From: Oscillospiraceae bacterium
Lineage (GTDB): Bacteria > Bacillota > Clostridia > Oscillospirales > Oscillospiraceae
Reading direction: 5' to 3'
Length of the DNA: 35,241 nt
Assembly: GCA_017624715.1 (NCBI GenBank)
Contig: JAGAMN010000047.1
Location: 1-35,241, forward strand
The translations under genes and the position numbers were made by a program. The notes beneath the pieces were generated by a model that saw nothing but the letters and a program-made list of their open reading frames with translations, was not told the origin of the DNA and did no database searches. Numbering within the stretch: position 1 is the first letter of the stretch; each line of letters starts with the position of its first letter. Shown piece by piece: positions 16,057 through 24,784 of this stretch.

Positions 16057-17950
16057 GTTCGTTATGGAATACCTTCCCGTAATTATTGTAGCCGCCATTA
16101 TTGGCGCCTTCGCTCTGGCCTTTATTTTCGCATGGATCGCCCTGCGTAAGCACAAAGAAGAAGGCGATGACCGGGAACGGAATGTGCCCGACAGTGTGAT
16201 CATCAAACGTCTGGCGCACTACGCCATCCCCCATTGGAAGAGCTTTATCGGCATTTTCTTCATCATGCTCTTCTCCATCATCTACGATCTGCTGTCTCCC
16301 CTGCTGGTGGGCGACATTCAGAATCTGATCAAAGACAAATTTGCCCTGGAAGACCTGTTCCTCCGGGTCGGCATTTATGCCGGTATCCTGGTCGTTTCTC
16401 TGATCTGCACCTATCTGCAGGCCATGATCCTGCAGAAGATCGGTCAGAAGATCTTGTCCCAAATCCGCCTGGATGTGTTCACACACATTGAATCCCTCAG
16501 CCATGAGCAGCTGAATAACATCCCCGTGGGCAAGCTGGTGACCCGTGTTACCAACGACCCTAACCGCATTTCCTTCATGTTCACCAACATCCTGGTGACT
16601 TTGATCAAAAATAGCATGGTCATTGTGGGTGTGCTGGGCGCTATGTTGGTGCTCAACTACGCGCTAACACTGATGGTTCTGTGTTTCGTGCCTTTCGTGG
16701 TACTGTTTACGGTGATCTTCCGGCAGTTTTCCCGTCGGGTCCACCGGCAGGTCAGCAATGCCACCACCGACATCAACACCTACCTGTCTGAGAATCTTTC
16801 CGGTATGAAGATCACCCAGATCTTCAACCAAGAGGGTCAGAAGCTGGACGATTTCATGGCTCGCAGCCAGAAGCTGAAAAAAGCCAAGCAGAACCGTATG
16901 TTCGTGTTCGGCATCTTCCGCCCCATGGTGTATATGCTCTTCGTAGGCAGCCAACTGTGCCTGTTCTACTTCGGTGCCAAGGGTCACATCCAGAACACCG
17001 AATTCCTGGGTCAGGTCATTGACTCTGCTACCGTAGTTTCTTTCTATATGTTCATCTCCCGGTTCTTTAACCCCATCCAGACCTTGGCCGAGCAGTTTGA
17101 TATGCTGCAGCAGTCCTTCGCCGGTGCAGAAAAGATCTTCAGCATCCTGGACTTGGTTCCCGAGGTTGTTGATGAGCCCGATGCCATTGAACTGGATGAG
17201 ATCAAGGGTGAAATCGAGTTTAAGGATGTTTGGTTTGCTTACAAGCCCGACGAATGGGTCCTCAAGGGCGTTTCTTTCCATATCAGCCCCAAGCAGACCG
17301 TGGCTTTCGTTGGCTCTACCGGCTCCGGTAAGACCACCATTTTGAGCCTGATCTGCCGTAATTACGATATTCAAAAAGGCCAGATCCTCATTGACGGCAT
17401 CGACATCAAGAAGATCAAAATTGCTTCCTTGCGTAAGCACTTCGGCCAGATGCTCCAGGATGTGTTCCTGTTCTCCGGCGATATCCGCAGCAATATTGTG
17501 CTCCGCAAGGACGATGTCACCGACGAGGAAGTTTGGCAAGCCTGTAAGTATGTCAACGCCGATTCCTTCATCAGCAAGCTGGAGAAGGGCCTGGACGAGC
17601 CCGTCCGGGAGCGGGGCAACAACTTCTCCGCCGGCCAGCGGCAGCTGCTGAGCTTCGCCAGAACCATCCTGCACAAGCCCAGCGTCATGATCCTGGACGA
17701 AGCCACCGCCAACATCGATACCGAAACCGAGATCCTCATTCAGGATTCTCTGGAAAAAATGAAGAACATCGGCACCATGCTGATCGTTGCTCACCGGCTG
17801 TCCACCATTCAGCACGCAGACAACATTATTCTGCTGTCCCACGGACAGATCATCGAGCAAGGTAACCATCAGGAGCTGCTGAAGCTGAAGGGTCGCTACC
17901 ATCAGCTCTACACTCTCCAGTTTACCAAGCAACAGCTGCAGAACAGTTAA
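16049..17950 (+). CDS. ABC exporter half-transporter, catalytic-Glu subunit
   Basis: A 633-residue partner of the preceding gene, overlapping it by 8 bases. It has an extra N-terminal membrane helix (about 8-32) and a charged linker before the six-helix domain (about 60-345). In the ATPase, Walker A is GSTGSGKT at 422-429, Walker B is VMILDE at 546-551 with the catalytic E551, and the switch histidine is H582. The signature is non-canonical (FSAGQ at 526-530), as expected for the subunit that pairs its Walker motifs with the partner's canonical signature. The AGGAGG ribosome binding site lies inside the upstream gene. A terminator follows 6 bases after the stop. Confidence 0.92.
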   Translation: MVEFVMEYLPVIIVAAIIGAFALAFIFAWIALRKHKEEGDDRERNVPDSVIIKRLAHYAIPHWKSFIGIFFIMLFSIIYDLLSPLLVGDIQNLIKDKFALEDLFLRVGIYAGILVVSLICTYLQAMILQKIGQKILSQIRLDVFTHIESLSHEQLNNIPVGKLVTRVTNDPNRISFMFTNILVTLIKNSMVIVGVLGAMLVLNYALTLMVLCFVPFVVLFTVIFRQFSRRVHRQVSNATTDINTYLSENLSGMKITQIFNQEGQKLDDFMARSQKLKKAKQNRMFVFGIFRPMVYMLFVGSQLCLFYFGAKGHIQNTEFLGQVIDSATVVSFYMFISRFFNPIQTLAEQFDMLQQSFAGAEKIFSILDLVPEVVDEPDAIELDEIKGEIEFKDVWFAYKPDEWVLKGVSFHISPKQTVAFVGSTGSGKTTILSLICRNYDIQKGQILIDGIDIKKIKIASLRKHFGQMLQDVFLFSGDIRSNIVLRKDDVTDEEVWQACKYVNADSFISKLEKGLDEPVRERGNNFSAGQRQLLSFARTILHKPSVMILDEATANIDTETEILIQDSLEKMKNIGTMLIVAHRLSTIQHADNIILLSHGQIIEQGNHQELLKLKGRYHQLYTLQFTKQQLQNS

Positions 17951-17956
17951 TCTCTG

Positions 17957-17984
17957 AGCAGGCACGCGCCGCGTGCCTGCTTTT
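17957..17984 (+). terminator. Intrinsic terminator of the ABC exporter operon
   Basis: A perfect 11-bp stem AGCAGGCACGC / GCGTGCCTGCT with a 3-base loop, followed by TTTCT. Confidence 0.88.
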
Positions 17985-17993
17985 CTGTCAACG

Positions 17994-18040
17994 CCTTGCC
18001 TCCCTCTCTGAGGGAGGTGGATCGCCGTCAGGCGTGACGT
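17994..18040. repeat. Intergenic repeat, family A (truncated half)
   Basis: It starts CCTTGCCTCCCTC and holds the first hairpin (CCCTC/GAGGG) and the second stem region, then stops. A family B element begins 10 bases later. Only one of the two halves of family A is present. Confidence 0.65.
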
Positions 18041-18049
18041 ATGAAGGCC

Positions 18050-18181
18050 TGTCATCCTGAGCGAGCCGTAGGCGAGTCGAAGGATCCGCACCCTTGGCGG
18101 TGCATAGCACTGCGCCGCCTTTGGCGGCAAGAGAAAACGGATTCTTCGGCTCCAGGCATTCGCCCTCCGCTCAGAATGACA
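18050..18181. repeat. Intergenic repeat, family B (132 bases)
   Basis: Terminal inverted repeats TGTCATCCTGAGCG and CGCTCAGAATGACA (13 of 14 match). Internally it has GTCGAAGGATC, a GGCGGTGC/GCACTGCGCCGCC structure and AAACGGATTCTTCGG, as in the copy at 3184-3286. The rest of the gap up to the tdk promoter (18182-18267) shows nothing. Confidence 0.8.
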
Positions 18182-18267
18182 GCCGGACGTACCATGCCCA
18201 CCCTAAATCTATTACTGTCCATGCCATAATAGATTCGCAAGAATTGTATACTTTGCACGGAATATAC

Positions 18268-18296
18268 TTGCAAATTTTCCTTAGTTTTGGTATAAT
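18268..18296 (+). promoter_or_regulatory. Promoter of tdk and the deo cluster
   Basis: TTGCAA, a 17-base spacer and TATAAT, ending 30 bases before the tdk ATG. No DeoR-like operator palindrome was evident. Confidence 0.8.
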
Positions 18297-18326
18297 ATAA
18301 AGACATCGGCAGGAGGAAAGAGAGAA

Positions 18327-18929
18327 ATGGCCAAACTGTATTTTAAGTACGGCGCTATGGGTTCCAGCAAGACTGCCCAGGCGTTGATCACCAAGTATAA
18401 TTACGAAGAAAACGATATGTCCGTCTGGCTTATCAAGCCCAGTGCCGACACCCGGGACGGTGCGGATATCATGCGCAGCCGCATCGGATTACAGGCAAAA
18501 GCTGAGGTCATGACCCCGGATATGGATATTTACAAGCGCTTCTGCGACACCTGCGCCAACCGCTGCCATGCGGTGATCGTCGACGAATGTCAGTTTCTGA
18601 CCCCCGCACAAATTGACCAGCTGCGAACCATCGTGGACGATTACGACATTCCTGTCATGTGCTTCGGCCTGCGGACCGACTTCCAGACCAAGCTCTTCCC
18701 CGGCAGTCTGCGGCTCATGGAGCTGGCAGATTGCATTGAAGAAATTAAGACCATGTGCGACTGCGGCTGCAAAGCCACCGTCAATGCCCGTATCAGCGAC
18801 GGCTACATCGTCACAGAAGGTGCCCAGGTGCAGCTGGGCGGCAACGACAGCTACATCGCCATGTGCCACAGGTGCTACATCAAGGGCATCCGGGAACATA
18901 GAAAAATCAAACTCCACGGACAAAATTAA
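18327..18929 (+). CDS. tdk: Thymidine kinase
   Basis: Phosphorylates thymidine to dTMP (type II thymidine kinase). The 200-residue protein has the P-loop GAMGSSKT at 9-16, the Walker B-like VDECQF at 85-90, and zinc-binding cysteine pairs CDCGC and CHRC. The lasso-loop contact [13 protein letters not shown] is near the C terminus. The ribosome binding site AGGAGG is about 10 bases upstream. The start of deoC follows 22 bases later, so it leads the deoxynucleoside salvage cluster. Confidence 0.95.
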   Translation: MAKLYFKYGAMGSSKTAQALITKYNYEENDMSVWLIKPSADTRDGADIMRSRIGLQAKAEVMTPDMDIYKRFCDTCANRCHAVIVDECQFLTPAQIDQLRTIVDDYDIPVMCFGLRTDFQTKLFPGSLRLMELADCIEEIKTMCDCGCKATVNARISDGYIVTEGAQVQLGGNDSYIAMCHRCYIKGIREHRKIKLHGQN

Positions 18930-18951
18930 CCATAAAAGGAGATCATATATT

Positions 18952-19620
18952 ATGGAACTGAAAGATATTCTGGCAAAATGCGACCACACCCTGCTGGCAC
19001 AGACCGCTACCTGGGAAGAGATCAAGGCCATCTGTGACGACGGCATGAAGTACGCCACCGCTTCCGTCTGCATCCCTGCCTCTTTTGTAAAGCAGGCTAA
19101 GGATTATGTTGGTGAAAGATTAGCCATCTGCACCGTCATCGGCTTCCCTAATGGCTACGCCACCACCGCTTCCAAGTGCTTCATGGCTTCCGACGCTGTG
19201 GACAACGGCGCTGACGAGGTGGATATGGTCATCAACATCGGCTGGGCCAAGGAAGGCAAGTTTGATGCCATCACCGCTGAGATCGCTGCCATCAAGGCTG
19301 CCTGCAAGGGTAAGCTCTTAAAAGTCATCATCGAAACCTGCCTGCTGACCGATGACGAGAAGATCGCCCTGTGCAAGTGCGTCACCGACGCCAAAGCTGA
19401 CTATATCAAGACCTCCACCGGTTTCAGCAAGGCCGGCGCTACCTTTGCCGATGTGGAGCTGTTTGCCAAGCACATCGGCCCCGATGTGAAGATCAAAGCC
19501 GCCGGCGGTATCTCCAGCCTGGAAGATGCCGAGAAGTTCATCGCTCTGGGCGCTGATCGCCTGGGCACCAGCCGTGTAGTCAAGATTGCCAAGGGCCTTG
19601 CCAACGACGGCACTTATTAA
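18952..19620 (+). CDS. deoC: Deoxyribose-phosphate aldolase
   Basis: Cleaves 2-deoxyribose-5-phosphate to glyceraldehyde-3-phosphate and acetaldehyde. The 222-residue barrel protein has the Schiff-base lysine K153 in DYIKTSTGF, the [10 protein letters not shown] segment near 88-97, VIIETCLL and the phosphate-binding GGIS. The ATG at 18952 has AAAAGGAG about 9 bases upstream; an in-frame extension upstream lies entirely inside tdk and is not real. It is followed 25 bases later by deoD. Confidence 0.95.
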   Translation: MELKDILAKCDHTLLAQTATWEEIKAICDDGMKYATASVCIPASFVKQAKDYVGERLAICTVIGFPNGYATTASKCFMASDAVDNGADEVDMVINIGWAKEGKFDAITAEIAAIKAACKGKLLKVIIETCLLTDDEKIALCKCVTDAKADYIKTSTGFSKAGATFADVELFAKHIGPDVKIKAAGGISSLEDAEKFIALGADRLGTSRVVKIAKGLANDGTY

Positions 19621-19645
19621 TTCTAAAATTCAGGAGGAATACACT

Positions 19646-20398
19646 ATGTCTAACTTCCCCACCACTCCCCATATCAATGTACAGGACGATATCGGCTTCG
19701 GCAAAACCGTGCTGATGCCCGGCGATCCCCTGCGCTCCAAGTTCATCGCTGAGAATTTCCTGGAAAACCCTGTTCTGGTAAACAACGTCCGTGGTGTCCA
19801 CGGCTACACCGGTTACTATAAGGGTGTTAAGGTTTCCGTCATGGCCTCCGGCATGGGCATGCCCGCCATCGGTATCTACTCCCACGAGCTGTTTAACAAC
19901 TTCGGTGTGGAAAACATCATCCGTGTGGGCTCCGCCGGTTCCATCCAGGAGCATATCGACCTGTATGACATCGTCATCGCCCAGGGTGCCTGCACCGACT
20001 CCAATTTCGCCGCCCAGTTCCACTTCCCCGGCACCTTCGCCCCCATTGCTTCCTACGAGCTGCTGAGCGAGGCTGTTAAGGCCGCGGAAGCCAATGGCGC
20101 AAGATACCATGTCGGCAATGTTAACTCCTCCGATGTATTCTATGGCGACCACGCCGAAGTTCCCTACGGCCTGGACACCCTGTACAATCAGAAGAAGATG
20201 GGCGTCATGGCTCTGGAAATGGAAGCCGCCGCTCTGTATATGAACGCCGCCCGTTACGGCAAGCGCGGTCTGTGCATCTGCACCATTTCCGACCACATCC
20301 TCAAGGGTGTGGAGACCACCGCTCACGAGCGTCAGACCGCCTTCACCCAGATGATGAAAATCGCTCTGGATGTGGCTGTCGCTATGGAGAACAAATAA
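19646..20398 (+). CDS. deoD: Purine-nucleoside phosphorylase (DeoD type)
   Basis: Phosphorolysis of purine (deoxy)nucleosides to base plus (deoxy)ribose-1-phosphate. The 250-residue protein is a hexameric-type family member: MPGDPLRSKFIAE (phosphate-binding loop), SGMGMPAIGIYSHEL, RVGSAGS and the C-terminal MALEMEAAALY with SDHIL. The ATG at 19646 has CAGGAGGAA upstream; a longer in-frame reading back into deoC is not supported. Together with deoB and deoC it funnels purine deoxynucleosides into central metabolism. Confidence 0.96.
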   Translation: MSNFPTTPHINVQDDIGFGKTVLMPGDPLRSKFIAENFLENPVLVNNVRGVHGYTGYYKGVKVSVMASGMGMPAIGIYSHELFNNFGVENIIRVGSAGSIQEHIDLYDIVIAQGACTDSNFAAQFHFPGTFAPIASYELLSEAVKAAEANGARYHVGNVNSSDVFYGDHAEVPYGLDTLYNQKKMGVMALEMEAAALYMNAARYGKRGLCICTISDHILKGVETTAHERQTAFTQMMKIALDVAVAMENK

Positions 20399-20421
20399 TA
20401 ACCGTAAATCGCTCATAAAGC

Positions 20422-20439
20422 CTTCTCCTTGAGGAGAAG
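20422..20439 (+). other. Hairpin between deoD and deoB
   Basis: A perfect CTTCTCC-TTGA-GGAGAAG stem-loop with no T tract, in the 94-base gap between deoD and deoB. It may be an mRNA processing or stability element or a degenerate repeat remnant. Confidence 0.4.
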
Positions 20440-20492
20440 CCATGGTAGAACCCTACTAATTTTTTGATATTCGAAAGTAAGGTGATTTCTTA

Positions 20493-21656
20493 ATGAAACG
20501 CGTATTTTTATTTGTTTTGGACTCTTTCGGCATCGGTCAGATGCCGGACTCCCCCGCCTTTGGCGATGTGGATGTGAACACCCTGGCCTCCTGTGCCAAG
20601 TCAGAACACCTGCACATTCCCAACATGATCGCCGCAGGCCTGGGAAATATCGACGGCGTGGAGTGCCTCCCCAAGGTCGAAGGCCCCACCGGTGCGTATG
20701 CCCGGCTGTCAGAACGCTCTATGGGCAAGGACACTACCATCGGTCACTGGGAAATCGCCGGTATCGTTTCCCCTGATCCCCTGCCCACCTATCCCAATGG
20801 CTTCCCCGAGGAAGTTCTGGCACCCTTCCGTGCCGCCACCGACCGGGGTGTGCTGGCAAATGCCCCCTGGAGCGGTACTGCTGTCATTGACACCTACGGT
20901 GAGGAGCACATGAAAACCGGCGATCTGATCGTCTATACTTCTGCCGACTCCGTATTCCAGATCGCCGCCCACGAGGACATCGTTCCTCCGGAGCAGCTGT
21001 ACGAATACTGCCGCATCGCCCGAAATATCCTGCAGGGCAAGCACGGTGTGGGTCGCGTCATTGCTCGTCCCTTCATCGGTACGCCCGGCAACTTCAAGCG
21101 CACCGCCAACCGCCACGATTTCTCCCTGGAGCCGTCCTCTGACACGCTGCTGGATGTGCTGAAAAAGGCCGGCAAGGCCAGCATTGGCGTGGGCAAGATT
21201 TATGACATTTTTGCCGGCCGTGGCACCACCGACCATGTGTACAACAAATCCAATGCCAACGGCATGGAGCATACGCTGCACTATGCCGACCAGGATTTTG
21301 AGGGTCTGTGCTTCGTCAACCTGGTGGATTTTGACATGAACTTTGGTCACCGCCGGGATATCGATGGCTATGCCAAGGCCTTGAGCGAATTTGATGCCTG
21401 GCTGCCCAGCCTACTGGAAAAACTGGGCGACGAGGATGTGGTGATGATTACCGCCGACCACGGCTGTGACCCCGGCTATGCTGCCACTACCGACCATACC
21501 CGGGAATATGTGCCTCTGCTGATCCTGGGCAAACAGGTCAAGCCTGTGAACCTGGGTACTCGCAGCAGCTTTGCGGACATTGCTGCAACCGTAGCCGAAA
21601 TGCTGAATGTATCTTTGGACACTCCGGGTGAGAGCTTTGCGGAGGTGATCCTATGA
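20493..21656 (+). CDS. deoB: Phosphopentomutase
   Basis: Interconverts (deoxy)ribose-1-phosphate and (deoxy)ribose-5-phosphate, linking DeoD to DeoC. The 387-residue alkaline-phosphatase-superfamily protein has the metal site FVLDSFGIG at the N terminus, the phosphorylated threonine region KDTTIGHWE, and the C-terminal metal motifs ITADHGCDP and DHTREYVP. The ribosome binding site is AAGGTG. Its end overlaps the cdd start by 4 bases (ATGA), indicating translational coupling. Confidence 0.96.
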   Translation: MKRVFLFVLDSFGIGQMPDSPAFGDVDVNTLASCAKSEHLHIPNMIAAGLGNIDGVECLPKVEGPTGAYARLSERSMGKDTTIGHWEIAGIVSPDPLPTYPNGFPEEVLAPFRAATDRGVLANAPWSGTAVIDTYGEEHMKTGDLIVYTSADSVFQIAAHEDIVPPEQLYEYCRIARNILQGKHGVGRVIARPFIGTPGNFKRTANRHDFSLEPSSDTLLDVLKKAGKASIGVGKIYDIFAGRGTTDHVYNKSNANGMEHTLHYADQDFEGLCFVNLVDFDMNFGHRRDIDGYAKALSEFDAWLPSLLEKLGDEDVVMITADHGCDPGYAATTDHTREYVPLLILGKQVKPVNLGTRSSFADIAATVAEMLNVSLDTPGESFAEVIL

Positions 21657-22045
21657 CCCCTGAAAAGCTGGTAGAACTGGCCAAAGAGGCCATGACTCAC
21701 GCCTATGCTCCCTACTCCGGTTATAAGGTTGGCGCGGCGCTGCTCTGTGCCGACGGTACGGTATACCAGGGTTGTAACATCGAAAACTCCGCTTACAGCC
21801 CCACCAACTGTGCTGAGCGCACCGCCTTTTTCAAGGCCGTGTACGACGGCCACCGGGATTTTTCCGCCATTGCTATCTGCGGCGGCAAGGACGGCGTGAT
21901 CACCGGGGCTTTCCCACCCTGCGGTGTCTGCCGCCAGGTGATGCGGGAGTTCTGCAAGCCGGATTTTCTGGTCTATATCATTAACGCTGAGGGTTACGAA
22001 ACCCAAACACTGGCAGACCTTCTGCCCCATAGCTTCTCCCTATAA
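21653..22045 (+). CDS. cdd: Cytidine deaminase
   Basis: Zinc-dependent deamination of (deoxy)cytidine to (deoxy)uridine. The 130-residue length is typical of the tetrameric form. Catalytic motif TNCAER supplies the zinc ligand C53 and the proton-shuttle E55; PCGVC supplies C90 and C93. N-terminal APYSGYKVGAAL is also typical. It overlaps deoB by 4 bases and ends the salvage cluster. A repeat and a convergent terminator follow. Confidence 0.96.
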   Translation: MTPEKLVELAKEAMTHAYAPYSGYKVGAALLCADGTVYQGCNIENSAYSPTNCAERTAFFKAVYDGHRDFSAIAICGGKDGVITGAFPPCGVCRQVMREFCKPDFLVYIINAEGYETQTLADLLPHSFSL

Positions 22046-22055
22046 CAAAGACCCC

Positions 22056-22176
22056 CCTGCCTCTCTCTACGAGGGAGGTGCACGGCGTCAGCTGTGACGG
22101 AGGGAGTTTGCGCGTGTAAGACTCCCCCAGTCTTTTTGCTACGCAAAAATCCAGCCCCCTCTAAGAAGGGGCCAAG
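22056..22176. repeat. Intergenic repeat, family A (full copy)
   Basis: It starts CTGCCTCTCTC and ends AGGGGCCAAG, with two inverted halves and a central spacer between GGAGGGAG and CTCCCCC. It lies between the cdd stop and the terminator at 22179, the same position as the copy after ftsH. Confidence 0.78.
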
Positions 22177-22178
22177 AC

Positions 22179-22209
22179 AAAACCGCACCGGAAGTTCCGG
22201 TGCGGTTTT
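22179..22209. terminator. Shared convergent terminator (cdd / GH3 gene)
   Basis: A perfect 15-base arm AAAACCGCACCGGAA facing TTCCGGTGCGGTTTT. Symmetric ends give T tracts on both strands. It lies directly after the GH3 stop on the minus strand. Confidence 0.87.
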
Positions 22210-22211
22210 AT

Positions 22212-24632
22212 TTATTTCTCTTTCTTGACCTTTAGAGATTGTTTGAATTGCTTTGCGGCTTTTCTGCCCCGGAAGAAATCCCTGAAGAAGCGGTATAAGC
22301 CCTTGAAGCCGTGGCCGTTGACCCACAGCAGCAGATCCTGCGCCATCTGCCGGGTGATGTAACCCTGGGTCATTTGGGCCAGTCCCCGGATTGGCAGATT
22401 GTACACATACAGCATGGTCGGGGCAGGGTCACCCTTTGCCCGGGCCTTTTCAATGCTTCGTCCCACAGACCGGCCGATCCGCCGGGCCAAAGGATTCTTG
22501 GCATCCACGAACCGGCTGACGGTGTCGAGAATGGTCAGTTCCTCACCGAAATTTCCATTGGGAACAGGTCGACCCAGCAGAGCGGCAAAGTCCTCATCGG
22601 AAACATTTTTGATGTCGGCTGTCTGGTAACATTCCGGAATTTCCGGCACCGGTGCATCTGTACCAAAGACCCGAACCGTGGTGCTCAGCTGAATATCCCG
22701 GACGCTGGAGCCCACGGAAATCTCGTAATTGGCGGTTTCCGTTTCAAAGCGGTTCGTCACTGTATTGAAATAGCGGAAAGCCTTGTCATCCAGAAGTATT
22801 GTAATACGGCGGCTCTCACCGGGTTCCAAGAATACCTTTTGGAAACCCTTCAGTTCCTTTTTCGCCCGAAAAAGCTTTCCTGTGCGGCAGGAGATGTATA
22901 CCTGCGCCACCTCCGCGCCGGCATTAGCACCGGTATTGGTCAGCGTAAAGGACACCTTCTGTCCGTCAGCCTGGAGGTCAGAATAATCAAATGTGGTATA
23001 GCTAAGACCGTGACCAAAGGGATACCGCACCGGCACATTGGCAGTTTCATAATACCGATATCCAACGTAGATGCCCTCCCGATGTTCAGCGGTAAAGTTT
23101 TTGCTGGGGAAATTACCGGCAGTGGGAGTATCCGCCAACGCCAGGGGCCATGTTTCCGCCAGATGACCGGAGGGGTTGACTTCACCCACCAGCGCCCGGG
23201 CCATAGCCGCAGCACCAGCCTGACCGCCTAAGTAACCGTGGATCACAGCCCGATAGCTGTTTCTTGGCAGTACAAAGGGACTTCCGCCGGAAAGCACCAG
23301 CACCACATTGGAATTGGCCTTGCATACCGCATCCAACAGCGCCAGCTGTGGCTTTGGCAGCTCCATATGCTCCCGGTCCGCGCCTTCGCTTTCAGCAGTT
23401 TCGTCCAAACCGATGCACAGCAGCACCGTATGGGCCTTCTTTGCCGCTTCCACCGCCTGGTCAAGCATTTGGGGATCAGTATCTTTTTGCCCCCGGCGGT
23501 AACCGGGCACATACTCTGTCATCTGGAGGGAAGTCTGATGGAGCCAGTCACGCAAATTGGTCAGCATATTGGGATTGACCAAGGAAGAGCCGGCACCTTG
23601 ATACCGGGGCTTTTCAGCAAAATCACCGATGACCGTTACGGATGTATTGGGCTGCAGTGGCAGAATGCCGTCATTTTCAAGCAAGACGATAGACGCTGCG
23701 GCACATTTTTCCGCCAGGCGGTGATGGCCATGGCGGTCATAGATCTTGGCCGCATGAACCACCGCCTCATTGATGTCAAATACCACCGTCAGCAGCTCAC
23801 GAATCCGCTGATCCAGCACCGATTCGTCAATCTTACCATCCCGAACCGCCTGAATCAGTGTCAGAGCAGAATCCGGACCAGGATAAGGCATCTCCAAAGA
23901 AGATCCCGCTCGAACACCCTCCACGTGGTCGTTATTGCCGCCCCAGTCGGTCATTACAAAGCCGTTAAAGCCCCATTCTCCCCGGAGAATATCCTGCAGC
24001 AGATGGGCATTTTCATTGGCATATGTACCGTTCACGGAGTTGTAGCTGGTCATAATTGCCTTGGGATCACCCTCTTTGACCGCAATTTCAAAGCCCGTCA
24101 GATAGATTTCCCGCAAAGTACGTTCATCCACAACAGCGTCCACAGACATCCGCCGCAGTTCCTGTGAGTTCACGGCAAAATGCTTGGGACAAGCACCCAC
24201 GCCATTTTCCTGGATACCCCGGATATAGGCTGCTGCCATTTTGCCGGCCAGGTAGGGGTCTTCGGAAAAATACTCAAAATTCCGGCCGCACAAGGGACTG
24301 CGCTTCATATTCAGGCCCGGACCAAGCACCACATGAACATCGTTGGCCGCGGCCTCCTGGCCCAAAGCTCTGCCCAATTCCTGACCCAAGTCCGGATCCC
24401 AGGAATTGGCCATGGTAGCCGCTGTGGGGAAGCAGGTAGCCGGCACCGATTCATTCAGGCCCAGATGATCCTCTGCCCCGGCTTGCTTGCGCAGGCCGTG
24501 GGGGCCGTCGGACAGGAAGATCGACGGAATCTCCAGCCGGGGAATGTTAAACGTGGTCCAGTTAGACTTACCCTGGAGCAAAGCCGTCTTTTCCTGGAGT
24601 GTCATTTTTTGAATACAGGTATCGATTGTCAA
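22212..24632 (-). CDS. Glycoside hydrolase family 3 (beta-glucosidase-like)
   Basis: An 806-residue GH3 enzyme acting on beta-linked sugars; substrate not predictable here. The N-terminal barrel has SDGPHGLRKQ, the substrate lysine/histidine motif PKHFAVNSQE and the nucleophile D229 in VMTDWGG. The second domain carries ESEGADR near residues 414-420, where the family's acid/base glutamate usually lies. A fibronectin III-like domain follows (about 600-680), then a basic C-terminal region. There is no signal peptide, so it is probably cytoplasmic, hydrolysing imported oligosaccharides. The start is TTG at 24632, with AAGGAG 9 bases upstream. It is monocistronic with its own strong promoter. Confidence 0.92.
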   Translation of the reverse strand: MTIDTCIQKMTLQEKTALLQGKSNWTTFNIPRLEIPSIFLSDGPHGLRKQAGAEDHLGLNESVPATCFPTAATMANSWDPDLGQELGRALGQEAAANDVHVVLGPGLNMKRSPLCGRNFEYFSEDPYLAGKMAAAYIRGIQENGVGACPKHFAVNSQELRRMSVDAVVDERTLREIYLTGFEIAVKEGDPKAIMTSYNSVNGTYANENAHLLQDILRGEWGFNGFVMTDWGGNNDHVEGVRAGSSLEMPYPGPDSALTLIQAVRDGKIDESVLDQRIRELLTVVFDINEAVVHAAKIYDRHGHHRLAEKCAAASIVLLENDGILPLQPNTSVTVIGDFAEKPRYQGAGSSLVNPNMLTNLRDWLHQTSLQMTEYVPGYRRGQKDTDPQMLDQAVEAAKKAHTVLLCIGLDETAESEGADREHMELPKPQLALLDAVCKANSNVVLVLSGGSPFVLPRNSYRAVIHGYLGGQAGAAAMARALVGEVNPSGHLAETWPLALADTPTAGNFPSKNFTAEHREGIYVGYRYYETANVPVRYPFGHGLSYTTFDYSDLQADGQKVSFTLTNTGANAGAEVAQVYISCRTGKLFRAKKELKGFQKVFLEPGESRRITILLDDKAFRYFNTVTNRFETETANYEISVGSSVRDIQLSTTVRVFGTDAPVPEIPECYQTADIKNVSDEDFAALLGRPVPNGNFGEELTILDTVSRFVDAKNPLARRIGRSVGRSIEKARAKGDPAPTMLYVYNLPIRGLAQMTQGYITRQMAQDLLLWVNGHGFKGLYRFFRDFFRGRKAAKQFKQSLKVKKEK

Positions 24633-24668
24633 ACAAAATCGCTCCTTATTTGTTCCGTTTTCCTATGC

Positions 24669-24697
24669 ATTATAGCAAAAAATCCCAGTTTTTTCAA
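24669..24697 (-). promoter_or_regulatory. Promoter of the GH3 gene
   Basis: On the minus strand TTGAAA, a 17-base spacer and TATAAT, with TGC before the -10. It lies 36 bases upstream of the TTG start. Confidence 0.82.
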
Positions 24698-24746
24698 CCA
24701 CAAAATATAGACCTGTTACAGCCTATGCCCGGCTTGCCTCACCTAT

Positions 24747-24780
24747 GCAAAAACGGCCACCGCAAAAGCGGTAGCCGTTT
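24747..24780 (-). terminator. Intrinsic terminator downstream of the Ldh_2 gene
   Basis: Stem AAACGGCTACCGC / GCGGTGGCCGTTT on the minus strand (one mismatch) with a TTTT loop, followed by TTGC. It lies 4 bases after the stop codon. Confidence 0.8.
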
Positions 24781-24784
24781 CTCA

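Noticed and set aside
14275-17950. Aspartate in place of the catalytic glutamate in the first ABC gene as a sign of an inactive gene
   Set aside because: It is the normal pattern of heterodimeric exporters, and the partner gene keeps the glutamate.
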